DNA of 64,000 nucleotides from Nitrospirota bacterium (GTDB taxonomy: Bacteria; Nitrospirota; Nitrospiria; Nitrospirales; Nitrospiraceae). This document shows positions 34,611-41,692 of this stretch, piece by piece; position 1 is the first letter of the stretch, and each line of letters opens with the position of its first letter. The notes under the pieces were generated by a model that saw nothing but the letters and a program-made list of their open reading frames with translations, had not been told where the DNA came from and ran no database searches. The position numbers and the translations under genes were made by a program. The stretch is taken from assembly GCA_004296885.1 (NCBI GenBank), contig SCVN01000014.1:1-64000 (forward strand), read 5' to 3'.

Positions 34611-35336
34611 ATGCTTCCTATAGTCGAAGTCAAAGGTCTCACCAAGAAGTTCGGCGACTTTACCGCCGTGGATGGAGTCTCGTTCGAGATCAAGCAGGGC
34701 GAGATTCTCGGGCTGTTGGGGCCGAACGGGGCGGGCAAGACCACCACGTTTCAGATGCTGCTGGGGCTGGTCACGCCGACGGCCGGTTCGATCCGCATGT
34801 TCGGCAAGGACCTGGCGCAGCATCGGGAAGAAATCCTGAGCCAGGTCAACTTTTCCTCCACCTACATTTCCATGCCCTATTCGCTGACGGCGGAGGAAAA
34901 TCTCTGGGTGGCGGCGAAGCTCTACGGCCTCTCGGACATTGCGCGGCGCATCGACGAGGTGGTGAAGAAGCTGGAGATGGAGGAGTTCCGTCACAAACTC
35001 ACGCGCAAGTTGTCATCGGGACAGATGACCAGGCTGACGCTGGCCAAAGCGATTCTGACGGAGCCGAAGATCCTGTTCCTGGACGAGCCCACGGCCAGCC
35101 TGGACCCGGACATTGCGCACAAGATTCGTGCGCTCCTGAAGGAGGTGCGCCAGTCGGCCGGGCTGAGCGTGCTCTATACGTCGCACAACATGCGTGAGAT
35201 GGAAGAGATGTCCGACCGCATCATCTTTCTCCAAAAGGGCAAGGTTGTGGCTCAGGGCACGGCCCAGGAGATTACGGAGCGGTTCGGCCAACGGGACCTC
35301 GAAGAAGTGTTTCTCAAATTGGCAAGGGAGTCATAA
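34611..35336 (+). CDS. ABC transporter ATP-binding protein
   Basis: 241 aa single-domain ATPase. Seen: Walker A LGPNGAGKTTT (about 39-49), Q-loop VNFSSTYIS, signature LSSGQMTRLTLAKA (LSSGQ in place of LSGGQ), Walker B ILFLDEPTASLDPD and the switch His in LYTSHNMREME. The start ATG 34611 lies 7 bp after the cytochrome stop. The permease follows. The family (ABC-2 exporters, NodI/CcmA/DrrA-like) exports drugs, polysaccharides or lipids; the cargo is not deducible. Confidence 0.92.
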   Translation: MLPIVEVKGLTKKFGDFTAVDGVSFEIKQGEILGLLGPNGAGKTTTFQMLLGLVTPTAGSIRMFGKDLAQHREEILSQVNFSSTYISMPYSLTAEENLWVAAKLYGLSDIARRIDEVVKKLEMEEFRHKLTRKLSSGQMTRLTLAKAILTEPKILFLDEPTASLDPDIAHKIRALLKEVRQSAGLSVLYTSHNMREMEEMSDRIIFLQKGKVVAQGTAQEITERFGQRDLEEVFLKLARES

Positions 35337-35423
35337 AGTCCATCAAGTTACAAAGTCATCAAGTCCAAGAAGCCGCTGGGCGGGGACTTGCCGGCTTTTC
35401 GACTTTTCAACTTTGAGACCATC

Positions 35424-36215
35424 GTGAAACTGCACCGCATCCAGGCCCTGATCACGCGACATCTGTTTCTCTATAAGCGGAGCCTGCCGCGGCTGATGGA
35501 GATTTTCTATTGGCCGTTTCTGGATCTCGTCGTCTGGGGCTTCATCACGGTCTATCTGATGAAGTTCCAGGGTCAGTTGCCCGGCGTCGTGACCTTTTTT
35601 CTCGGCGCCCTGATCCTCTGGGACGTCCTGTTCCGCGCCCAGCAGGGGATCACGATCTCGTTTCTGGAGGAAATCTGGTCCCGGAACCTGATGAACCTCT
35701 TCGCCAGTCCCTTGAAACCCAGCGAGTTTCTCGCGGCGACCATGGCCTTGAGTGTCTTCAAGGTGGCGATGGTCTCCTGCGTGATGGTGGCCGCGGCCTA
35801 TTTCTTCTATTCCTATAACGTGTTCATGATCGGGCTCTCGCTGATCCCCTTCGTGTTGAACCTGATCGTCACCGGCTGGATCATCGGGGTGCTCACGACG
35901 TCGCTGATCATGCGCTTCGGCCAGGAGGCGGAAGTGCTGGCCTGGGGCATGGTGTTTCTCTTCCAGCCGATCTCCTGCGTGTTCTATCCCATCGACATCC
36001 TCCCCAAGTGGCTGCAAGCCATCGCCTGGGCCAATCCGGCGACCCATGTGTTTGAGGGCATGCGCGGGGTGCTGAGCGGGGGATCGCTCCCGGTCGCGCA
36101 TCTCGGCTGGGCGGCGGGTCTGAACCTGCTCTACCTCGTGACCATCATCGGCGTCTTTCACTGGACGTTTAACATCTGCAAAGAAAAGGGGTTGCTGGTG
36201 CGGGTGGGGGAGTAG
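35424..36215 (+). CDS. ABC-2 type transporter permease
   Basis: 263 aa from the GTG at 35424 (TTG 35388 is also in frame). Six membrane helices can be traced. The conserved ABC-2 C-terminal stretch IDILPKWLQAIAWANPATHV (containing the LPxWLxxxxxxNPxTH type motif) is present. It pairs with the ATPase upstream to form an exporter. The link to the Mo/cytochrome genes is by position only. Confidence 0.88.
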   Translation: MKLHRIQALITRHLFLYKRSLPRLMEIFYWPFLDLVVWGFITVYLMKFQGQLPGVVTFFLGALILWDVLFRAQQGITISFLEEIWSRNLMNLFASPLKPSEFLAATMALSVFKVAMVSCVMVAAAYFFYSYNVFMIGLSLIPFVLNLIVTGWIIGVLTTSLIMRFGQEAEVLAWGMVFLFQPISCVFYPIDILPKWLQAIAWANPATHVFEGMRGVLSGGSLPVAHLGWAAGLNLLYLVTIIGVFHWTFNICKEKGLLVRVGE

Positions 36216-36251
36216 GAGAGCCGAAGGGTTCGCTGCTTCCGCTCAAAGGCC

Positions 36252-36403
36252 AGAGCCGTTTTGGCCATCCGTAAGCCTCTCCTTCGCTTGGCTGCGGAAC
36301 TCGGTCCGTCCTGAGCGGCGCTCGAACGGACCTCAAACAGTCCTCGCCACCCTCCTTCGTCGGGACGCTCCGGTTCGGCAACGACTGAACACAAAACGGC
36401 TCT
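36252..36403. repeat. 152-bp element with 12-bp inverted ends
   Basis: AGAGCCGTTTTG (36252-36263) and CAAAACGGCTCT (36392-36403) are perfect inverse copies. Inside, GGTCCGT and ACGGACC form a further hairpin. No coding capacity. It may be a small non-autonomous element or a structured transcript end. Confidence 0.55.
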
Positions 36404-36424
36404 GATGCACGCGTCAGCAGTTCA

Positions 36425-36470
36425 GCCCTTCACCCGCACCAGTTGAGAGGGGGGAGGAGCGGTGAAGGGC
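36425..36470. repeat. 10-bp stem-loop
   Basis: GCCCTTCACC (36425-36434) and GGTGAAGGGC (36461-36470), perfect, with a 26-nt loop. No T-run. It lies between converging genes and could be a bidirectional transcript boundary. Confidence 0.5.
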
Positions 36471-36522
36471 CGTGGTTCGGCATCACCAGCCTGCTACACA
36501 TGTGGTGGAGAGAGTTAAACTT

Positions 36523-37416
36523 TTAGGAGGAAGAGTGCTCTGATGTAGGGATATCTTTTGACGATGAGACTTTCAGCCCTTGTTCGGTCCATTTGGAAAA
36601 CACAAAGCTGGGAAATTCTTTCACGCCCGTCGCACCGGAAATGGGAGACAATTCATCTCCGACCTTTGTCAGGAGCACCTCTCCAACCTTAAGTGCATTG
36701 TCAGAGTCATTAGGGAACTCAAGATTTGCAGGCATTCCGTAGTAATAGACGGTGAGTTGTTTTGGAAGCTTAAAGAGGCCAAATGGAGCAGTAGGGTTAA
36801 ACGTGATCAGGCCAATGTCATCGAGATGTGTAAGTACATTAAAGTTGATACCATGATGATTGTAAATGTCGGCCTTATTGCTATAGATAAACAACTCTGT
36901 TCCGTCTCCAATAGACCAACCGAAACGACATAGGTTAGTGAAAAGCTGTGCATCCTCTTTGTCCAGAGTCGCAACAAACTCAACGGTTCGTCTTGAAAAT
37001 GCTCCAGGCTTATTGGCTTCGCCAGCGAGGAGCCGTGCCCATAGGCTTTGCATCTCGGTATCTGAAACGATCCTGCACTTCTCGAAAAAGTGAGCGAGCC
37101 AGTCATTCTCGATATTTTCCGGTTTAGCGTCTGCTTTTAGGTCTGGCAATGCTAGCGCGGTAATCCTCTCAATGTTTGCCTGTTTTTTCCCCTCCTCCTG
37201 AATGAGTCTTGCCAGACCTCGTTGCTGAATCCTGGTAATCTTAATGTCTGACAAGGCGCGAATTTCTGCGGCTTCGGCCTCGGCTTTTGCGACCCTTTTG
37301 ATCTGGCCGGGACGCAAGATTTCGCCGACCGCGTCTGATATCTTCTCAATCAGGACGGTCGCAGGCTTGGAAAGGTCACCCAAATTGACGTTAATCAGCC
37401 GGCCGCCTTCGCTCAT
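36523..37416 (-). CDS. DUF2806-like protein
   Basis: 297 aa, soluble. The N-terminus (INVNLGDLSKPATVLIEKIS, DAVGEILRPGQIKRVAKAEA) and the middle (KCRIVSDTEMQSLWARLLAG, FATLDKEDAQLFTNLCRFG-like segment, NFNVLTHLDDIGLITF) match my recollection of the DUF2806 family, whose function is not known. The gene is visibly lower in GC than its neighbours and has no Shine-Dalgarno, which suggests transfer. It stands alone between non-coding stretches, flanked on one side by the inverted-end element. Such scattered, AT-rich singletons often belong to accessory functions; nothing in the sequence proves defence. Confidence 0.72.
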   Translation of the reverse strand: MSEGGRLINVNLGDLSKPATVLIEKISDAVGEILRPGQIKRVAKAEAEAAEIRALSDIKITRIQQRGLARLIQEEGKKQANIERITALALPDLKADAKPENIENDWLAHFFEKCRIVSDTEMQSLWARLLAGEANKPGAFSRRTVEFVATLDKEDAQLFTNLCRFGWSIGDGTELFIYSNKADIYNHHGINFNVLTHLDDIGLITFNPTAPFGLFKLPKQLTVYYYGMPANLEFPNDSDNALKVGEVLLTKVGDELSPISGATGVKEFPSFVFSKWTEQGLKVSSSKDIPTSEHSSS

Positions 37417-37907
37417 AATACGGACAGGCTACTTTTTCAGGGGGACTGTGTCAACACACCAATTGCCTGAATCAGTAGAGAGAGAAATGATGTCAGGAAA
37501 CGCTTCGGGTCGTATTCCAGCGTGTAGCCCTATCGTGCATCCTCCGCTCTTGATCCCATCTGAATTGGTGAGCGTATCTCTGGCCAGATCGGTGTGCGGC
37601 GCTGTGGTTGTACCGTGGACCTATCGGTGGGGAGTCTGCGGAATCTGCCTGGGCTGCTGTCGCTAGGCAGGAATGGTCATGCGCTTGGCGGGCTGCTCTG
37701 GCATAACAGGTCAAGCCGAACGGCGCTGTACAGAAAAATCACGAGGTTGGCTCGTGGCACGTGGATTGCTCAAGTCTTATGGGGCGGCAGCCGACAGTCC
37801 TAGTAGAAGGACAAGCGGTTGGGATCATGTCGATCAGTCAAGACGGAAGGACCTATGGACAACTGATGACCTGAGTGGCGAGGCCGAAAGCCACCCAGGA
37901 GGTGGGT
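37417..37907. other. 491-bp stretch without a supported gene
   Basis: Open frames here (for example 37673-38143) lack ribosome sites and coding character. Base composition moves from AT-rich back to GC-rich. It contains the upstream regions of both flanking genes; no clear promoter was recognised. Confidence 0.5.
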
Positions 37908-38378
37908 ATGCGCCTCCTTGTGTCGATCATGGCTGTGCTGGTCACCCTGATGCAGGCTCCATCCCTGCGCGCCGACGAAACCGTGCCCGATCCTGCTGCC
38001 TATTCCCTGGACACCACCACGGAGATTCGTATCCTCCCCAACAGTCTGTTGCTCATCATCTATGCCGACCGGCAGACGGGGCGGTCCACCTATGCGACCT
38101 TGCACCGGGTCTATGCAGTGATGCCGGCGCCGGCCGATTCTGATTTTTCGGCGTTGGGTGTGTCGGTGACACTCTATACGACGGGCGGAGCCGAGGGGCT
38201 GGTCACCTATGCGGTCGGAACGTATCCCTTGTTCTACGGGGACCGGCTGGCGGACGACGGGTTCCCGGACCGTCTCTGGGAAGACCCTCTGGAGGACGGC
38301 TTGAACGGGAACGAGGTCAGTCTGGCGGATGGCTTCCGGCCGGCCGATCACCTGCAGGTGGCCGATCTGGATCTGTGA
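37908..38378 (+). CDS. small exported protein, unknown
   Basis: 156 aa. A signal peptide (MRLLVSIMAVLVTLMQAPSL, ending near RADE) is followed by a soluble domain rich in beta strands (TEIRILPNSLLLIIYADRQT, GVSVTLYTTGGAEGLVTYAV). The last third is acidic (DDGFPDRLWEDPLEDGLNGN). AGGAGGTG lies 5 nt before the ATG, a very strong ribosome site. No family recognised. It stands alone on this strand between the DUF2806-like gene and a methyltransferase. Confidence 0.7.
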   Translation: MRLLVSIMAVLVTLMQAPSLRADETVPDPAAYSLDTTTEIRILPNSLLLIIYADRQTGRSTYATLHRVYAVMPAPADSDFSALGVSVTLYTTGGAEGLVTYAVGTYPLFYGDRLADDGFPDRLWEDPLEDGLNGNEVSLADGFRPADHLQVADLDL

Positions 38379-38471
38379 GGTTCCTGCCGAGCCGGCTTTG
38401 GTCCCTGCCTGGCTGATTCTGCCCCGCCGGCTCATGGCGTGATCAATGTGGCGGCTCTTCCCGTGCGGCTG

Positions 38472-38500
38472 GTGCAATCCTCGCGCATTTCCACTACAAT
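38472..38500 (+). promoter_or_regulatory. shared 29-bp promoter element, copy 1
   Basis: It runs from GTGCAATCCTCGCGCATT to TACAAT (38495-38500) and matches 26 of 29 positions of the element at 40131-40159. TACAAT would be the -10 box and GTGCAA, 17 bp upstream, the -35 position. It lies about 110 bp before the methyltransferase start. Confidence 0.6.
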
Positions 38501-38607
38501 GCGTCCCCATATGCGTGATTGGAGCAGGCGGCCGCTTGGCGCCCTCCTTGTGGTGTTCCTTCAACTCCAGCCAAAGGTCGAACGTCCCGCCTTGTCGTAG
38601 CACACTC

Positions 38608-39429
38608 ATGGCGAACATAGATTTTAACCAGGCGCTTGCCGCCGGCGTGCGGTCCTATGACCGGCACGTTGGGCGATGGTGGGTGCAACGGACCACCAGC
38701 GCAGCCCACGCAGAGGCGTATGCCAACATTTCGAGCTATGTGGCTCGGCAGGCTCGGAAGCGGAGCGGTTTGATCGTCGACTACGCATGCGGCGCGGGTC
38801 TTCTGACGAAGCAGCTGGCCCAGTTACTTCCCCGCTGGAGGGTGCTTGGCATTGATGGGTCCAGGACCATGCTGCGCCACGCTGAGACGTGGGCCGGCCG
38901 AATGCGCAAGGACCGCCCGGGGTCCCTTGAGTGGCTCTATGCCAAGCTGCCGCACTTCTCGTTGCCTGTGCAGGCGGCAGACATCGTGGTCTTTGCGTTT
39001 CCGAATATCATTACCGGGGACATAGAGCGGCGTCATTTTGAGTGGCTGTATAGAGCGGACAGCGACGAGGCTCGGTTCATTGCCGCGAAACAGGGGAAGA
39101 CGGGAACGGATACCCTCTACGACCAATTGTTCATGAACCGAGTGATTGCACGCAATCTACGAGGCCTGCTTCGAAAGGGAGGTCTGTGCGTGCGTGTCGA
39201 CTATAGTCAGGGTGACAGGCATGAGTTGACCCGACAAGACCGGTTGGCGACGTTGTTTGAAGAAGGTTCGCTCAACGTAGGCCCGCCTCGTCTGAGGTCG
39301 GAGCCATTCTTTACTCTTGTCCGTTCATGCTATTACCCGTCGGAGGTCATTCGAGATGTCTATGAGCAGACCGAGGACGAGGATTTTTTGGAAGGTGGCT
39401 ATTCCGTCAGCCTGCTCAAAGCCCTGTAG
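38608..39429 (+). CDS. SAM-dependent methyltransferase (class I)
   Basis: 273 aa. Motif I is DYACGAGLLTKQL (about 50-62), followed by the acidic end of beta-2 (VLGIDGSRTMLRHAE) and the beta-4 region ADIVVFAFPNIITGDIERRH. The substrate is unknown. The N-terminal NQALAAGVRSYDRHVGRWW is reminiscent of methyltransferases acting on small molecules. ATG 38608 is the best start by similarity, since the longer frame upstream reads through promoter-like sequence; no strong Shine-Dalgarno is seen. Confidence 0.8.
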   Translation: MANIDFNQALAAGVRSYDRHVGRWWVQRTTSAAHAEAYANISSYVARQARKRSGLIVDYACGAGLLTKQLAQLLPRWRVLGIDGSRTMLRHAETWAGRMRKDRPGSLEWLYAKLPHFSLPVQAADIVVFAFPNIITGDIERRHFEWLYRADSDEARFIAAKQGKTGTDTLYDQLFMNRVIARNLRGLLRKGGLCVRVDYSQGDRHELTRQDRLATLFEEGSLNVGPPRLRSEPFFTLVRSCYYPSEVIRDVYEQTEDEDFLEGGYSVSLLKAL

Positions 39430-39691
39430 GTCGACGATGCTGGACGTTCTCCTGTCCCGGTCAAGGCCAGGAACCGGCTTGGCCGGTGGGGGCCGTTGCT
39501 TCGGTTTTCCCTTCAGTCGGCCACGCGCTCAACCTCTGGCGGTAAACAGAAAGTCAGCGAGGCTCAAGCGGTGCCAGAGTGGTGGCGCCGTTCCAGATGT
39601 GTCCTCTGGCGTAAGTCGCCACGACCCCGTCGGAGAATCTCTCCGGGGGGCGTGGCGATAGGCCCTGGAGCCCCTTATCGTGGGCATGGAC

Positions 39692-39964
39692 TTACTTGCC
39701 GTCTGCCGGCATCGTGTCCGTCGACCAGATGGGGCCGCTGTAGGGCTTGGCCTTGGGAGCCGGAGCCGCGACCTTCTTGGGCGGCTCAGGGGCCACTGTG
39801 TCGCTCGCCCAGATCTGATCCGGGTACGCCTTCTTGGCGCCATCTTTCTTGTCCGCGACCCTCTTGGGCGGATCGGCGTCCGGCACCCCGGCGAGTGAGG
39901 TCATGGGCAGGCCGGCGGTGCCCAGCACCGCCATGCACACCAACATACCAATGGTCCGTTTCAT
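39692..39964 (-). CDS. small exported protein with two IW-DT repeats
   Basis: 90 aa. A signal peptide (about 1-25, ending SLAGV) is followed by a Lys/Pro/Ala-rich chain with two similar motifs, DQIWASDTVAPEPPKK and GPIWSTDTMPADGK. GGGAGGGA lies 5 nt before the ATG. It is probably periplasmic and disordered. No family recognised. Confidence 0.65.
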   Translation of the reverse strand: MKRTIGMLVCMAVLGTAGLPMTSLAGVPDADPPKRVADKKDGAKKAYPDQIWASDTVAPEPPKKVAAPAPKAKPYSGPIWSTDTMPADGK

Positions 39965-40130
39965 ACTATCCCTCCCTGGTTCCCGCCGTAGGCTGCTCCT
40001 CGGCGTGCTAAAGGTTGCTGGCTGGTTTCCTTATCGGATAAATACTCGCGGGACCTGAGTACCCTGGAGAAATGAAGGGGCAGGGGGGGCGGTTGGGATG
40101 GCGGCCTGCAGTAATGTCCCTCTCTAACTC

Positions 40131-40159
40131 GTGCAATCTCCGCGCATTTGCACTACAAT
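40131..40159 (+). promoter_or_regulatory. shared 29-bp promoter element, copy 2
   Basis: It runs from GTGCAATCTCCGCGCATT to TACAAT (40154-40159), with -35-like GTGCAA 17 bp upstream. GTGCAA and TTGCAC form an inverted repeat inside the spacer. It lies 35 bp before the TAXI gene start. Confidence 0.65.
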
Positions 40160-40193
40160 CCTGACCCAGTCGGCCTTGTGAGGATTGTAGCCT

Positions 40194-41609
40194 ATGGCGT
40201 TCCAGATACCTTCAGTCGGATGGTTGGTCAGTTATCGCCGGATTAGACGTTCGGCGCTGATCTATCGCCGGTTTACGCGGCGGTCCGTCCTCGGCGGCTT
40301 CCTTCTCGGTAATCGGTGGCTGTTGACCCTGATTCTGCTCCTGGCGCCCCTGGTTGTCGCAGGGCTCGAGCTGACCCACCGCGCGAAGATGGACTACTAT
40401 CTGCTCACCGGCCCCAAGGGCGGGACCTACGATGTCGTCGCGCCCCGTCTCGCCGAGGTCTTGAACCGGCCGGACAAGCTGGAGCGCTTTCTGCACCTCA
40501 ACATCGTGCCGGACTTCACGTTCCGGGAAACCTGCGGGTCGTTGGAGAATCTCTTTTACATCGACCATGGGTTGGGGCAACTGGCCTTTGCCGAAGACGG
40601 CTTGCCCTTGCATTTCACCAGGACCAGCGAGTGCAAGCTGCCGATCGGATCCGAGCCGGTAAAAGAGGAGGGCATGCACAAGGAAATCCGTATGCGCGCG
40701 CTCATGCCGCTCTACAAGTCGCCGCTCCACATCGTGGCCAGGAATAGCCTCGGGATCGCCGACGCAGACGATATTCCGCCCAAGACCAGGACGTACCTGG
40801 GCCCGGAAGGCAGCGCGACGGCATACCTCGCCCATCTGGTGCTGGACCACTATGGGATCGCCGTGGAGCGGGTGGGAGACGATCTGGATTACGAGCAGGC
40901 GGCGCAGCAGATGAAAGAGGGGAAAATCGACGTGGGCTTCTTCCTCTCGGGTCTGAAAGCCGGCGTGGGGAGCACGCTGGCGCGCCACGAGGGGGAATTC
41001 CATCTGTTGCGGGTGCAGCATGCGCAGGGGCTGACGATGCTCCATCCCTTCCTCGTGGAGGTCAAGATTCCCGGCGCCGCGTTTCAGGACGCGTCCCAGG
41101 AAATCTCGACCATCGGGACCAACACGATTCTGGCGGCGTCCACCGACCTGAGCGATCTCGAAGCTTATGAAATCGCCGCGAAGATCGACCGCAACGTGCA
41201 GGACATTCTACAGGGCATCCCGCTCAACTACGCCAAACTGGCGGACATGGACCCGCGGAAGGGGCTCTACTACACGCTCCACGAAGGGGCGTTGCGGTTC
41301 TACGATCACGATCCGCCGTTTTTCATGGATCCGCGCACGCTGGCCGGCATCGGAACGTATCTGTCGCTGCTGTTCGCCATTTTTACCCTCTCGTCGCAGT
41401 TCGTCCGGGACTACCTGGTGCATCGTTTCTTGTATTCGGTGGATCGGGCGGTGAAAGCCTTCAAGGTGATGCCCAACCAGCCGGCCTCGAAGCGGTACGA
41501 CCATTACATGCACCGGCTCAAGTACCGGGCGTTGAACTTGTTGAAGGACGAGCGGATCAGGTTGGAGGATTACAAGCGGATTGACGAGTACATCAAGGGC
41601 CATTCCTGA
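40194..41609 (+). CDS. membrane-anchored TAXI-family (TRAP-type) solute-binding protein
   Basis: 471 aa. A membrane helix at about 42-61, a binding domain of the TAXI/NMT1-like type (YYLLTGPKGGTYDVVAPRLA is the family start; TYLGPEGSATAYLAHLVLDH; GKIDVGFFLSGLKAG), a second membrane helix at about 380-400 and a cytoplasmic tail of about 70 charged residues. Normal TAXI proteins are free periplasmic proteins next to a TRAP permease; none is here. Anchoring at both ends suggests a sensor-like or stand-alone role (inference). The stop codon is directly followed by a half copy of the inverted-end element. Confidence 0.82.
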   Translation: MAFQIPSVGWLVSYRRIRRSALIYRRFTRRSVLGGFLLGNRWLLTLILLLAPLVVAGLELTHRAKMDYYLLTGPKGGTYDVVAPRLAEVLNRPDKLERFLHLNIVPDFTFRETCGSLENLFYIDHGLGQLAFAEDGLPLHFTRTSECKLPIGSEPVKEEGMHKEIRMRALMPLYKSPLHIVARNSLGIADADDIPPKTRTYLGPEGSATAYLAHLVLDHYGIAVERVGDDLDYEQAAQQMKEGKIDVGFFLSGLKAGVGSTLARHEGEFHLLRVQHAQGLTMLHPFLVEVKIPGAAFQDASQEISTIGTNTILAASTDLSDLEAYEIAAKIDRNVQDILQGIPLNYAKLADMDPRKGLYYTLHEGALRFYDHDPPFFMDPRTLAGIGTYLSLLFAIFTLSSQFVRDYLVHRFLYSVDRAVKAFKVMPNQPASKRYDHYMHRLKYRALNLLKDERIRLEDYKRIDEYIKGHS

Positions 41610-41692
41610 CAGGATGTTGAAGGCATTTTCAGCAATCAGCGTTCAGCCGTCAGCTCCGGAAACGGAGAACTGTTCACTGAAAACTCTTCTTA
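41610..41692. repeat. half element plus inverted heptad array between converging genes
   Basis: CAGGATGTTGAAGGC directly follows the stop codon (left end of the dispersed element). From 41626 it passes into 7-bp repeats (CAGCAAT, CAGCGTT, CAGCCGT). CTCCG-GAAA-CGGAG and TTTTCAG...CTGAAAA close a hairpin. It probably ends transcription from both sides. Confidence 0.6.

Larger units (their letters stand above)
36216..36522. other. intergenic stretch with nested inverted repeats
   Basis: It lies between two converging genes. It holds a MITE-like element (36252-36403) and a separate stem-loop (36425-36470), listed below. No ORF with coding character is seen. Confidence 0.6.

Noticed and set aside
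37673-38143. 156-codon plus-strand frame overlapping the exported protein gene
   Set aside because: No ribosome site or coding character; the overlapping gene at 37908 has AGGAGGTG and a signal peptide.
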